64,000 nt of DNA from Lotus japonicus (taxonomy: Eukaryota; Streptophyta; Magnoliopsida; Fabales; Fabaceae): NCBI RefSeq assembly GCF_012489685.1, contig NC_080041.1, forward strand, positions 103,819,760-103,883,759, in the 5' to 3' direction. The stretch's first letter is position 1. Every line of letters starts with the position of its first letter. Below, in pieces: positions 24,833-36,653 of the stretch. The notes beneath the pieces were generated by a model. That model had not been told where the DNA came from, did not search any database, and saw only the letters and a program-made list of their open reading frames with translations. The translations under genes were made by a program, and so were the position numbers.

Positions 24833-25844
24833 CACCACTATACTCAACGACAGCTCGCCCTCGAGCGTCACTAAGATTAGCTTGCCCTCAAGCACAAAGA
24901 ATTGCTCCCAACACACATACCAAAAGAGGGATACTGTTTTAGAAAACCGGGGGATCAAGTAAATGCAGCTAGTTCCAAGAGAAAGATTCAACAATCAACT
25001 TCATGTTATTCTTAGATAAAGAAGAATTAGAGTCCACTATGAGAAGCATTTAGAGCTAACATCCTAGCATGAGACAATTGTTTAGTGCACTGAGCACACA
25101 AGCAAGTTCATAGGTTCTGAGAATCATTCACTCAAGAGCAACTAAAGTTGACAATGCATTATTCAATGAGACTTCAAAAGGGTTGTAATGTTGGCTAGGT
25201 AAAGCACAAGGTAGGTGGTCCCTAAGGAAGACTAAGGCTGCATAAAATTTGACTGTGGTCCTTCATGAAAACCGGAGCTTAAAGCAATTGATACTTAGCA
25301 CACAAGTCTCTCAACCCCCTTTTGTTCAAAAATTTTTTTGGAACTCCACCCATTCCATGAAGTTCATTTTTTCTTTTGACCTTTTTTGGAACTCCATCCG
25401 GCCATGGGGTTCATCTTTTGAATTTTTTGAATTTTTTTCTTTGGGGCAAGAGGCAATTGCATTTTCTATAAACTAGCTCCATTGAGAGTTAAGAACCACA
25501 ACTCCCCATTTTTCCAACCAAACAACCAGCCCCAAATAACAAAGGTAACAAAGAAATCTCCATAAGGCTCAAAAGGGTCAACTAGGGACAAAGATGTTAT
25601 AAAACAATTTCTGAAGTACAAGAAAACCTACCAGTCTCAAGAATGCAAGTCTCCTAAAGCTACACTCGAGGACCCATGAAATGAAACACAGAACCAAGAA
25701 GTGCAAGTGAGTCAGGATCCTCCAGGGGAATTATATAATGAAGGGTCAAAGATGGACCCACGTGGACTCACTTCAACTCTATCCTCAAGATAACACTTAG
25801 AAGACCGAAGTCTCTCCCTCTCTTTCCCAAACATACAATCACTC

Positions 25845-27155
25845 TGATGACCCGGGTTTATATGATGTTTTTAGGGTTTTTACTTGTAGGTTTTGAGTCT
25901 TTTTCTTGTGTCTCATGTAGTGTTTCATGCATTCTCATGCATTTTTATATTTTCTTGAGTCTTTGTTTTGTTTTGGTAATTTTATAGTTTTATAGGGAGC
26001 TTTCTTGCATTTTAAGTTAAGTTTAGGACTTGCATGATTTTCTTTTGTTTTATGAAGGACCTCTTGTGCTAATGAGCTCTTGGAGCTTCTAGAATCTTCC
26101 TTGACTTGTTGGTTAGGTTTGGAGAGCAGAAACTGAAGGAGAAAGAAGGCCAAGAAGCACGGAATTGATGGAGAACTTAAAGAGGATTGAAAAGAGGAGT
26201 TTCAGAAGCCAAAAAGTCATTTTCAAGCGAGCTGGAGCGCCTAGGCGTTGGCAGGCGCTGGGTAGGCGCCAATTAGCTCCAGAGAGCATGTTTTCAAGAT
26301 GGAATTGGCGCTCAGGCGCTCTGAATTGGCGCCTGAGCGCCCAGAACAGCCCAGCCTCGCTTATTTTGCCTATAAATAGGATTTTAGTCATTTTCCTTTG
26401 TAATTTTTGATACTACTTTCATTTTTACATAAACTCAGAGGTAGAGGAGCTTCTAGGAGAGTGTGAGAGGGCTTCTAAGCTTGTAATTCAGGTTTTTAGC
26501 CAAGCATGGCTCTTGCCATGCTTGGCTAATCTCTCTTCTTTTGCTTTGGATTTCTTTGTAAGACTTGTTATATTTGAGTTATAATCTTAAGTTCTTTCCC
26601 ACATGTTCTTCTTCTTCCCTTGAATCCCATTTTCTGAATTTCAATCTAAGCTTGTATGCATGCTTGCTTTATACTATTCTATAATCAGAACGGAAGTTTG
26701 TTATAGATTAGGGAACCGATTTGGGATTACCCCTTCTATGCTTGCTACTAGGAATAGAGGAAGGGTTGGGGTTTGTTGGCCTGAAATTGCATGATCTAAA
26801 ACCTCATATAAATGACTAAGTACACAAGGAATTGGGCTTAGCTTTTAGTATGAGAGAATTGCTTATGTGAGGAATCAATAAGTGAGTAACTAGGCTATAT
26901 CATCAAGGAGAGATCCATGAGAACATGTGCTTAGAATGATGTACTTGAATTGACTAGTTGAACAAGAACCCAAAGCATGTTATTTTCTGAATTGTCTTTT
27001 TATTTTTCCTTTTCCTTATTACTACTTCAACATATCTCTTATTCAATAATACCAACCTTCAAACTCAAAGCTTAAACTGAATTCATTCACTCACAATCCC
27101 TGTGGTTCGATATTTAAAACCGGGTGGATTCCGTACACTTGCGGATTTACCAACA
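25845..27155 (+). repeat. Solo LTR of the same gypsy-type family, opposite orientation
   Basis: A full LTR of 1311 bp from TGATGACCCGG to TTTACCAACA, flanked by the perfect 5-bp duplication CACTC (25840-25844, 27156-27160). It has a TATA box (CTATAAATAGG near 26370). It is diverged from the two LTRs of the surrounding element. A solo LTR forms when the two LTRs of one element recombine. Confidence 0.92.
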
Positions 27156-27626
27156 CACTCCCCAAAAGAAAGCACAAAGTATCCACTTAAAAACATTTTC
27201 AAAACCAGCATCATATGAGTGAGCAAGACTTGGGAACATGTCATTTGAGTATAAGGAATAAAGACCAAGGTTTAAAAGACTCTATGCATGATCAAAAAGG
27301 ATAAACAAAAACAAAAATCTACAAAAGAAAAATATGCAAAAATGCATGAACTAAACTCAGAGTAAGAAAAGAACCTCCTTCCAAGTGATTGAGTGCTCCA
27401 AGTGTTCTCCTTTGGTCTTCCAAATGCTGGAAAACAAGGTGCTCAAGTGCTAATTGCCACCGCTCAAGCGCCATTGTATCCTTTTTATTTCCTGGAAAAA
27501 AAAACAGAAGAAACAAAACGTAAAACAGAAAAAAGAAACATGGGTTGTCTCCCATTCAGCCCTAAGTTTGAGTCTTAGGTAGACTTTACTTCAAACTCGT
27601 AACTCAAACAAAAAATCACAAACAAT

Positions 27627-27643
27627 CCCCGGCAACGGCGCCA
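27627..27643 (-). other. Primer-binding site, tRNA-Asp type
   Basis: The plus strand reads CCCCGGCAACGGCGCCA, the 3' end of plant tRNA-Asp(GUC). It sits six bases from the inner end of the right LTR (27650). Confidence 0.88.
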
Positions 27644-27649
27644 AAAACT

Positions 27650-28939
27650 TGTTGGTAAATCCGCAAGTGTACGGAATCCACCCGGTTTTAAATATCGAAC
27701 CACAGGGATTGTGAGTGAATAAATTCAGTTTAAGCTTTGAGTATGAAGGTTTGTTTTATTGAAATAGAGATATGTCGATGTAGTGAAGATTAAATAAACA
27801 AAAACTCAGAAAAGAACATGCTTTGGGTTCTTGTTCAACTAGTCAAATTAAGCACATCATTCTAAGCACATGTTCTCATGGATCTCTCCTTGATGTTATA
27901 GCCTAAGCAACTACCTATCGATGCCTCGCATAGATAATTCTTTCAAACCAAAAGATAAGCCCAATTCCTTGCATACTTAAACATTTGTTTGAAGCATAAA
28001 GATTATAAAGTTCAAGCCAACAAACCCCAACCCTTCCTCTATTCCTAGTAGCAAGTATAGAAGAGGTAATCCCATAACAAGTCCCTAATCTATAACAAAC
28101 TTCCGTTCTATTATAGAAAAGCATAAAGCTAGCACATGTTCTAACTTGAAACATAAAGCATGGATATGGGATTCAAGGAAAGAAGAAGAACATGTGGGAA
28201 AGAACTTAAGATTATAACTTAAAAGGAAAAGTCTTACAAGAAAACCAAAGTAAAAGAAGAGAGATTAGCCAAGCATGGCAAAAGCCATGCTTGGCTAAGA
28301 ACCTGAATTACAAGCTTGGAAACCTTCTCTCACTCTCCTAGATGATCCTCTACCTCTGAATTTTACAAAGTATCAAAAGATTACCAAAGAAAATGACTAA
28401 AATCTTATTTATAGGCAAAATTCCCGAGTTTGGGCTGTTCTGGGCGCTCAGGCGCCAATTCAGAGCGCCTGAGCGCCAGTTGCATGCCCAAAACATGCTC
28501 TCTGGAGCTAATTGGCGCCTAGGCGCCCATTCCCAGCGCCTAGGCGCTTAAGCTCGCCTGAAAAGGGCTTTTTGGCTTCTGAAACTCCTCTTTTCAATCC
28601 TCTTTAAGTTCTCCATCAATTCCATGCTTATTGGCCTTCTTTCTCCTTCAGTTTCTGCTCTCCAAACCTAACCAACAAGTCAAGGAAGATTCTAGAAGCT
28701 CCAAGAGCTCATTAGCACAAGAGGTCCTTCATAAAACAAAAGAAAATCATGCAAGTCCTAAACTTAACTTAAAATGCAAGAAAACTCCCTATAAAACTAC
28801 AAAATTACCAAAACAAAACAAAGACTCAAGAAAAGATAAAAATGCATGAGAATGCATGAAACACTACATGAGACACAAGAAAAAGACTCAAAACCTACAA
28901 AGAAATGACCCTAAAAACACTACTAAATCCGGGTCATCA
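27650..28939 (-). repeat. 5' LTR of the gypsy-type element (1290 bp)
   Basis: Runs from TGTTGGTAAATCC to GGGTCATCA on the plus strand, the complement of TG...CA ends. It contains the inverted GCGC-rich block and the paired CATGGCAAAAGCCATG hairpin near 28273-28288. Confidence 0.9.
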
Positions 28940-30425
28940 ATGGTTTTCTTATTTGACGTGTTGTTCTCCTGGGTTCTTCATCATTGACCTCATTTGGTTC
29001 TTGTTCTTCGTGCTCTGGCTCTTCTTCAGAAGAATCATCTCCTCCTGATTTTCCCTTTATCTCCACTGTAGCAGTCTCCTTTGTAGTGCCATCATTTTTC
29101 TGCTCCTTTTGTAATTCATTTTCTACAAAGATTACATCTCTGCTGACAATAATCTTGTGGGCAATGGGATCCCACAAACGATACCCCTTTACATTGTCAG
29201 CATAACCCACGAATATGCATCTCCTGGATTTTGGATCCAGCTTTGTTCTTTCTTGGGAGTTGAACATTACATACACACGACATCCAAACACATGTAGAGA
29301 AGAACAATTACCTGGTTTTCCCTTCCACATCTCCATTGGTGTCTTAAAATCAATCGCAGTTGATGGCGATCGATTTATCACATAACAGGCAGTTTTGACA
29401 GCTTCTGCCTAGAAGGACTTGCCTAATTCCGTTGTTCTCAGCATAGCTCTTGTCCTCTCCATAAGAGTTCTATTCATCCGCTCTGCTACTCCATTCTGCT
29501 GAGGTGTATGAGCAACTGTAAATTGCCTCGTAATACCTTCTTGCTTGCAGAATGCCAGGAAATCACCATCTGTATATTCTCCTCCATTATCTGTCCTCAA
29601 GCACTTAATTCTTTTCCCAGTTTCAAGTTCTACTTGTGCTTTGAACTCCTTGAATACTGAATACACACCTGACTTCTTCTTGATCAGGTACACCCACAAT
29701 CTCCTCGAGTAATCATCAATGAATGATACAAAATACTTTGCTCCTCCTATGGACACTTCCGGTGACTCCCACACATCAGAATGAATCATGTCCAGTATGT
29801 GTTTGCTTCTAGCAGTTGACTTAGCAAACTTTAGTCTATGCTGCTTACTTATCACACAATGCTCACAGAAAGGTAAACTTACTGACTTGAGCCCAGGGAT
29901 GAGATTACGTTCTGCAAGAACTTTCAAGCCTCGTTCCGACATATGGCCTAATCTGCGGTGCCACATCATCGTTGTTTCTTCTTGGCTTCCAACTGCAACT
30001 GATGCGTCTGCCATTTGCCACGTATCTCCTAAAAGCATGTATAGATTTGCAGCGACCTTCTTTGCTTTCATTACTACTAGCGAACCTTTCACCACTTTCA
30101 AGATCCCACCTTGAATATCGTACTTGTATCCAAGGTCATCTAGTTGCCCAACAGACAACAAATTCTTTGCTAACCCTTTCACATGCCGTACCTCTTGAAG
30201 TGTGCGAATGGTACCATCATACATTTTTATTTTAACAGTACCGATTCCAACAATTTCCAAGGCATGATCGTTTCCCATGAACACGTTTCCTTCTGAGACA
30301 GGCTCATAAGTGCAAAACCAATCTCGTCGTGGGGTCATGTGCCATGTTGCTCCTGAATCTACTATCCAAACATCAATGAGACGATTTTTGCCTTTGGTAC
30401 TAACTGCTGCTTCGCTGTATAGGAC
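28940..30425 (-). pseudogene. copia pol: protease and integrase, with stops
   Basis: After the gag stop the frame continues to the protease site DSGATWHM (near 30350). The GAG-pre-integrase zinc region follows (HRRLGHMSERG, CEHCVISKQHRLKF), then the integrase core (HSDVWES, TDNGGEYTDGDF, AHTPQQNGVAERMNRTLMERTR). A TAG at 29409-29411 interrupts it after ELGKSF, and the same frame resumes at AEAVKTACYVINRSPSTA and the copia-typical FGCRVYVMF and RRCIFVGY. It ends at 28940, where the gypsy-type element lies. It would cleave the polyprotein and insert cDNA if intact. Confidence 0.92.
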
Positions 30426-31236
30426 TTATCCATCATCAGAGGTACTAGCAACACATCCTTGAGATGTACTTGCTTCAGAAGATTTTTCACCACTCTTCTT
30501 GTTGGACCAACCATCTTTCTTCAAGTGTCCTCTCTTGCCACAATTGTAGCATTTGAGGTTTATCTTTCTTCGAGATTTTGATCTACCATGGTTCTGGCTC
30601 CCACTGGGGCCACGCTCCGTTGATCTGCCTCTCGTCACCGTCAAAGCTTCCATTTGTTTTGAGCTCTCCTGACGATCTTCCTTATTTTTCGCCTGGACTC
30701 TTCTTCAAGAATAGCTCCGGCAACATCATTAAAGGATAGACGGTCAACAATATTATTGTTTGTAATATTGATGACGAGTTGATCATATGAATCTGATAAA
30801 CTCTGAAGAAGAACCTCTGCACGTTCATTTTCTCCAATTGTGAAATCTGATGCAGATAGTTGAGCAAACATTGTGTTCATATTGTTTATGTGATCCGGCA
30901 TCGAAGTGGATTCACTCATTCGAAGAGTGTAGAGTCTCCTCTTTAAGAAAATTCTGTTGTGAAGTGACTTGACCTCGTACAGTTGGATAAGAGTATCCCA
31001 GATCTCCTTTGTTGTTTTCTTTTCAGCAAACTAGACAAAACTGAATCTGCCATTGCTAGGTACAAATTGGCTACAACATTGTCGTCCATCTCTTTCCACT
31101 TATCATCAGTTATATCAGCAGGTCTACCATCAATTGCTGGTAAGCAATTATCCTTCCTTAGGATCGCCTTTATCTTCAATTTCCACAGGGAGAAGTTACT
31201 CCCATTGAACTTCGGGATCTCAAATTTTGCTGCCAT
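30426..31236 (-). pseudogene. copia gag, broken
   Basis: Starts MAAKFEIPKFNGSNFSLWKLK, the usual opening of Tnt1-like capsid proteins. A frameshift lies near 31030-30940, the frame resumes at MSESTSMPDHINNMN, and another break falls near 30655. The zinc knuckle reads CYNCGKRGHLKKDG, where the last Cys of the CCHC motif is Gly. A TAA at 30426-30428 ends it before protease. Gag would form the cytoplasmic particle that packages the RNA. Confidence 0.9.
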
Positions 31237-31425
31237 TTTTTTTTCTTTCACGGAACCGGTTTACACAATTTCACCGTGAATGGCACAGTATACGTGAGCA
31301 GTATTGTATATTTTTACCGCACACTAGAATAGATCTAGTATACGTTAACAATCACTACAAAAGTGTACAACCACACGTGTGAATAGTAACCGTACACCGC
31401 AGCGAAATAAGGATCGACACCAACA

Positions 31426-31437
31426 GCTCTGATACCA
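31426..31437 (-). other. Primer-binding site, initiator-Met tRNA type
   Basis: The minus strand reads TGGTATCAGAGC, the standard copia primer site complementary to the 3' end of plant initiator-Met tRNA, one base from the LTR start at 31439. Confidence 0.93.
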
Positions 31438-31949
31438 CTGTTGGGTACCAGAGTAGCAGGATAATGTCACGCAACTAAAATAAGAGATGAGAGAGTAGGA
31501 AATTGACACACAATATTTACGTGGAAAACCCTCAAAAGATAAGGGAAAAACCACGGGCACCGGTAAAAAAGATTTTCACTATGTGGAAGAAATTACAACA
31601 GCTCTACAGAACAAGAAAACACTCACTAGGAGAACCTCACCAAGGGAAACACTAATATTTTCCTCACTGGATTTTTTCTCTCTAATAGCAATTCACTTAT
31701 TGTGGTGTATATTCTCTCTTACAATTCAGCCATGGGATGATTTTTGAAACAAATTGAAACATATCTATTTATAGGAAATTTTCACCGCCTCTGCACTGTT
31801 TCTTCTCTTCAGAACACCCTCAATGGTGTTGAATTGGGGGTGTTTAATGTTGAAAGGGGAAAATAATGGTGTTGAATTGAAGTGTTGAAAGTTGAAAGGG
31901 GGAGAGAGGAGTTGAAAAAATTAAACTATGTTGAAACCTGCGTCCGGAG

Positions 31950-32110
31950 ACACGTGGCACGCCTTGGTTGGTGACCGTCAGGCGCGTGCCACACACATGC
32001 CGACAAGGCGCGTAACGTTGCAGGTTTGGCAGCGTGTGGGTCCCAGTGCATCCGGAAGTGGCACGCGTGGCACGCCCTAGTTGGGCACCGACAGGCGCGT
32101 GCCTCGCACG
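31950..32110. repeat. GC-rich imperfect direct repeat in the Harbinger element
   Basis: GTGGCACGCCTTGGTTGG...CAGGCGCGTGCC (about 31953-31997) is repeated as GTGGCACGCCCTAGTTGG...CAGGCGCGTGCC (about 32067-32105). It is strikingly GC-rich for this AT-rich window. Confidence 0.7.
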
Positions 32111-32149
32111 CGTCAGAGGAGAGAGAGAGAGGGCCTGCAGCTGAACACG

Positions 32150-32731
32150 CGTCAGGGAACGTTGAACGATATAAACATTCTATATCGGTCACCGGTGTTT
32201 GATGACGTGGAACAGGGAAAGGCTCCAGCTGTGAATTTCTTTGTGAATCAACGTCCCTATAATATGGCATACTATCTAGCTGATGGTATCTATCCTTGTT
32301 ATCCAACTTTCGTCAAATCTATTAGACTTCCTCAAAGTGAACCCGATAAGTGCTTTGCAAAACACCAGGAGGCATGTCGGAAGGACATCGAACATGCATT
32401 TGGAGTGCTTTAAGCTCGTTTTAAAATCATCTGTGAACCAGCTCGCTTGTGGGACATAACTGATTTGGGTATCATCATGAGGTCATGCATCATATTACAT
32501 AATATGATTGTTGAGGATGAACGAGATTCATATGCTCAACGCTGGACCGATTTTGAGCAAGCTGAGGGAAGTGGATCTAGTACACCGCAACCATACTCGA
32601 CCGAGGTGTTACCCGCTTTTGCGGATCATGTGCGTGCTAGATCCGAGTTGCGTGATCCAAATGTCCATCACCAACTGCAAGCAGATCTAGTGAAGCACAT
32701 CTGGGCAAAGTTTGGAATGTATCATGATTAA
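32150..32731 (+). pseudogene. Harbinger (DDE_Tnp_4, HARBI1-like) transposase, C-terminal part
   Basis: The frame reads LNDINILYRSPVFDDV, YYLADGIYPCYPTFVKSI, CRKDIEHAFGVL, then a TAA at 32411-32413, then ARFKIICEPARLW and CIILHNMIVEDERD, ending at 32731. These are the conserved blocks of plant PIF/Harbinger transposases, including the last acidic catalytic region near RKDIEHAFG. The N-terminal half with the first catalytic Asp is missing, so it is inactive. Confidence 0.88.
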
Positions 32732-33352
32732 ATATGCTTTGTATCGTACTAATTACGTTATTTGTGTGTTGTGTGTTTAGTTTGTTGTCTTGCATTGCAT
32801 TTTAAGTTAAGCAAATAAAATGTATTATTGTGTGCTTAGTTTATTTTCTTCCATTTGAAGTTAATAAAATAAAATAAATTATTGTGTATATTTTTTTAAA
32901 AAAATATACACTTGTTAAGTGTTTTAATTTAATTTACGTTAAAAAAATATTACGTTAATTTAATTTAATTTAAATAAATAAAAAAACATTAAATTAAATT
33001 AAATCGATAATAGTTTATTTAATTTAATTTTTATCGAAAATTTTAATTTTATGAAATCATAAAAAGAAAAATATAAAATTAAATCAAAATATGAAAAATG
33101 AAAAGTGGTGGGGTAGGGTGTTGAATGAAAAACCATTGGAGTGGGTAAAAGTTGAATGAAGTGTTGAATTGGAGAGAGAAGGTGATGTGGAGTGTTGAGA
33201 AGAGAAAAAGTGGAGTGTTGAGGGTGTTAAATGTTGAAACAATTGGAGATAGTCTCATAACCATTGCTTTGCTTCTATCTCTTCACTGCCGTAATACTTG
33301 ACTAAATTTTGGCCACAAATTTGTGACTTTAATTTAGTTATAATTGTTGACA

Positions 33353-33491
33353 CTCAACTCCTTCTCAAAGTCAAACGTTATGAAACATTGGATTTTGGTC
33401 CATCCAAATCTCTCTTAAAAAATTATATATTACATAGATGATGAGCTTGGACAATGAAATAGAGTTTGACAATGAGCTTTTTTAGATAGTA
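33353..33491. other. Copia right target site and K3 upstream DNA
   Basis: CTCAA at 33353-33357 is the right target duplication. The sequence after it (TCAAAGTCAAACGTT) is shared with the region upstream of K5 near 44453, so the copia element landed in K3's 5' flank. Confidence 0.7.
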
Positions 33492-33767
33492 CTCCCTCCG
33501 TTCCTATATAATTGATACTTTAAGGTTGTGGCACAAATATTAAGAAGTAGCAATTAATATTCTTGTTTTACTAAAATTACTATCTAACTTCCTATTATAC
33601 CCATTATCCTCTTATCAATTCTAACTTTTCAATTTTCCTACCAACAATAAATGAAGGGCACAATTGATAAAGTAACATTAATGCTCTATTGAAATTGTAA
33701 AAGTATCAGTTAAATAGGAACAAAAAAAAGAACCAAATTAGTATCAGTTATTTAGGAACGGAGGGAG
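33492..33767. mobile_element. Stowaway (Tc1/mariner) MITE
   Basis: A 276-bp element with inverted ends CTCCCTCCGTTCCTA, flanked by TA on each side. These are the hallmarks of plant Stowaway MITEs. It lies 0.5 kb upstream of K3. Confidence 0.92.
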
Positions 33768-34312
33768 TAGGATATAAAAAATCAATTGTTCGGATCTTAG
33801 AGTTTGACAAACATGTACATTTATTTCAATTCCAAGAAATGAGATAAGCTAGATATCTACCTCTCATGAGGGGGCACTTGTTCTGGTCTTCATCTTCAGG
33901 TTCTTTTCATTTGCTAAAGTTCTCTGTTATCTCTCTTTTAATACATTATATCTGTGCATATAATTATTTATACGGATGAGGATATTGAGAAGAACTTCTC
34001 ATTTCTTCAACTCTGTTTGGATCAAAAAAAATTCCTCTCAAAATCAATTATGCCACCCAGAAGCTACTACTACTTAGATGAATTTCTCCCCATAATTGAT
34101 TTTGACTTTGTAATCAATTCTAGATAGATTTCTAAACATGCACAAGTCCCAGAAATGTGTAAACTTCTATTGCTTTTGGTTCCCAAAAATGAGTACTCAT
34201 GTTCATGAAGTTTTTATGATTAGATTATGAAGATTGAAGAGATCTACAGCTGAATCTTTTTGGTGATTGAGAACCAAGTATCAACCAAACAGGTGTCTCA
34301 AATTTGACAATA

Positions 34313-36653
34313 ATGTTTCTCAAATGTTTGGGCTTCTCTAGTTCAAAGCATATCAATTCGGATTCACCATCATCTGATGCAGCCATGACCTTGCATGTGA
34401 GATTATCTAAGAGACCCTATCAAACAGTTATAGAAGAGCTATGCCATCAATTTTCTCTGGCTGATCTCAAGAAAGCAACCAACAACTTTGACAAAAACCA
34501 AGTAATCAGAAGTAAAGGCTTTAGTGTAGAATACAAAGGCTGTTTCCAACATGATGTTGGTGTTACAGGCACAGTAGCGGTAAAACGAATGCATCAGGGT
34601 ACAGGCCAAGGATTGCGCGAGTTCATGAATGAAATTGAGTTGCTCTGCCAGCTTCGTCACCCGAATTTGATCACTCTTATAGGATTCTGCAACCACAGAG
34701 ATGAGAAGATTCTTGTGTACGAGTACATGTCCAATGGTTCTCTCTATGATCACCTGCACAATATTCACATGGAACCACTCTCATGGAAGAAAAGGCTTGA
34801 GGTGTGCATAGGTGCAGCATGTGGGTTGCACTACCTTCACACAGGAACCAAACGAACCATACTTCATTGCCACATAGACTCCAATAGCATTCTGCTGGAC
34901 AATAATATGGTGTCAAAGATCTCAAGTTTTGGACTTGCCTTACAAGGACCCCATTTTACATCCAAACCAAAACCAATACCAGATGATGAGTTTACTTCAT
35001 TCATAGGTAAATCATTTTTATATAGCAAGTTTAATACGTAGCATGTTTGGATCTGCTTTCTCAGAATCAATTCTTTCACCTAGAAGCTACTCACAGAAGC
35101 TTCTTCTCAGAATTTGATTTTGACTTAGGAATCAATTGTAGGAGGATTTCTATACATGCACCACGGTGATGTGTGGTTTTTAGAAATTAATTCACTTAAT
35201 GTGTTAGAATACTGCTAGTAGCTTATATAGGAGTTAGTTAGTTATTATACGTACTGTTAGTAAATAGTAACTAACTTATAGAAGTTAGTTAGTTAGCTTG
35301 TATCAGTTTGTTAACTAAGTATGAGTTAGTTAGTAAAAAGGCTGTAAAGCATTTATTTAGTTGTATACTTGCATCCACTGAACATGTGTATAAATAGATG
35401 CTGTGATTTGTAATCATATATCAGAAGTCTCTTTCTTCTCTATCTTTACATTTATAATGTTTTATGTTAGAACAGCAACACGAATACAGATCAGAGTAGA
35501 GAGAAACACACAAAGTTTTGTTCACGCAGTTCGGTCAAATTGCCTACCTCTGCGACTATAGAGCAGCTATAGTTCCGTTTAATGATTCGAACCTGAATAC
35601 AATCACTCAGCAATTGCAATTTCTCTCAATTGCACTAGTGCCTCTTGTGTCTCTTGTGTTTTAGGGTTACATTGTTATCCTATTTATAGTGGATTCTATT
35701 TTACAATAAAATCCTAATAAATCCTATAACAATCCCTTAAAACCTTTTACAATTCCCATTAAATCAAATCCTAATAAACTAAAGATTTTAGCCCAAAATA
35801 TAATGAGCCAAATCTCAACATTTTAGAAAGATAAAAATATATAAATCTTTACATTTATAATATGGTATCAGAGTTATTTCAGGTTCGTTATTAAAGACCC
35901 CTCATATATGACCCACCCGCAGATGTTCATTTTTGCGAATTTCGCGCTCCAGATGTCAAGCTTTGGGTTTGTTGAGAAGTCTCACACTGACTTGTCAAAT
36001 CCCAGGGCTCAACCCTGGACAGGTGGTGGAAACTACCAAGATTCTCAAATTTGAACATTGCTTATTTCGCGATTCCACGAGATCTAGTTTTATTCAAGTA
36101 ACAGATTAGAGATATGGTTGTCTTTATAGGATACTGCAAACCTCACCCCTAAACTATCTTTTGGGGGTAGAGTTTAGTGTAACCCGAATTCTAAGATGTG
36201 TGGTTTTCACAAGTTAATTCAACTAATGGTCTTTCACTAATAGGTACATACGGTTACACTGCACCTGAGGTTCTGCAAAACATGACCTTCACTGATAAAA
36301 GTGATGTGTGGTCCTTTGGAACAGTTCTACTTGAAGTGGTGTGCACAGATAACACGCTAATATGGACAGGATATCCTATTGAGCAGAGTATAGATCCAAA
36401 AATCAAAGGACACATTGCACCAGCATGTTGGGAAGTGTTTATGGATATCACAAAAAGATGCTTGAAGTGGGAACCTGATGAGAGACCAGCAATGGGTGAA
36501 GTAGAGCTACAACTTGAGGGTGCTTTGTCATTGCAAGAAGAAGCAGATAGCAAAAAGAATAATGGTGATTATTATCACTTATTAACCACCACCACTATTA
36601 CTAATTCTCTACAAGAAGAGACATCAATTTCATGTGCAAGCAATGAATTTTAG
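34313..36653 (+). CDS. Kinase copy K3, RLCK-type pseudokinase, open frame
   Basis: Exons 34313-35006 and 36244-36653 (phase-1 intron) give 367 aa. The N-terminal 45 residues (MFLKCLGFSSSKH) have no transmembrane segment. The kinase domain starts at YQTVIEELCHQFSLADLKKA. Changes against an active kinase: the glycine loop reads RSKGFSVEYKG, the catalytic loop HCHIDSNS (Asp and Asn lost), and DFG is SFG. The beta-3 lysine (VAVKRM) and APE remain. The nearest known families are FERONIA-type receptor kinases, as an isolated cytoplasmic domain. It is predicted unable to transfer phosphate and more likely a scaffold, regulator or NLR-guarded decoy (inference). The 1237-bp intron is swollen by retrotransposon scraps. 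Confidence 0.88.
35198..36060. mobile_element. LTR-retrotransposon scraps in the K3 intron
   Basis: An LTR-like block from TGTTAGAATACTGC (near 35199) to CTATCTTTACA (near 35452) is followed by TTTATAAT. After a further insert beginning TGTTAGAACAGC (35466), the words TTTACATTTATAATATGGTATCAGAG (split here as CTTTACATTTATAAT and ATGGTATCAGAG, near 35855-35875) give a Met-tRNA-type primer site. K4 and K5 introns lack all this. Exact ends are uncertain. Confidence 0.55.

Larger units (their letters stand above)
24178..28939 (-). mobile_element. Non-autonomous tRNA-Asp-primed gypsy-type (Athila/Tat-like) element in copia pol
   Basis: The right LTR (27650-28939) and a truncated left LTR (24178-24832) match closely and end GGGTCATCA. 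The primer site at 27627-27643 is identical to the 3' end of plant tRNA-Asp on the plus strand, so the element reads on the minus strand. About 1.5 kb of internal DNA (24833-25839 and 27161-27649) has no gag or pol. The left LTR stops at the palindrome CCATGCTTGGC, and copia sequence between KPL and GSDASLW is also missing, so a deletion removed the left end and its target duplication. Confidence 0.82.
31811..33261 (+). mobile_element. PIF/Harbinger-type element inside the copia LTR
   Basis: Defined by comparison with the uninterrupted left LTR. The ends are imperfect inverted repeats around ACCCTCAATGGTGTTGAA and TTCAACA-type words (right end GTTGAAACAATTGGAGATAG). It carries the C-terminal half of a Harbinger transposase. 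The exact ends and 3-bp duplication are not resolved. Confidence 0.72.
22131..33352 (-). mobile_element. Tnt1-like Ty1/copia retrotransposon, degenerate, with nested insertions
   Basis: LTRs start TGTTGGGTACC and end TTGTTGACA at 22131-22695 and 31439-33352. The element is flanked by a perfect 5-bp target duplication, CTCAA (22126-22130, 33353-33357). The primer site complementary to initiator-Met tRNA lies beside the right LTR, so the element reads on the minus strand. Order on that strand is 5' LTR, gag, protease, integrase, RT, RNase H, 3' LTR, the copia order. Three later insertions break it: a gypsy-type element in pol (24178-28939), a solo LTR within that (25845-27155), and a PIF/Harbinger element in the 5' LTR (31811-33261). 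Stops and a deletion in RT show it is dead. Confidence 0.95.
31439..33352 (-). repeat. 5' LTR of the copia element, split by a PIF/Harbinger insertion
   Basis: 31439-31814 matches 22131-22512, and 33262-33352 matches the distal part of the left LTR, with a further short deletion after CTCTTCACTGCC. The intervening 1.45 kb is unrelated. Confidence 0.9.

Noticed and set aside
27627..27643. Possible tRNA-Asp gene
   Set aside because: Only the 3' 17 bases are present, next to an LTR; it is a primer-binding site.
24524..28849. 72-aa frames repeated at 24524, 25935 (minus) and 28631
   Set aside because: They are the same LTR sequence three times, Lys/Ser-rich, with no known domain.
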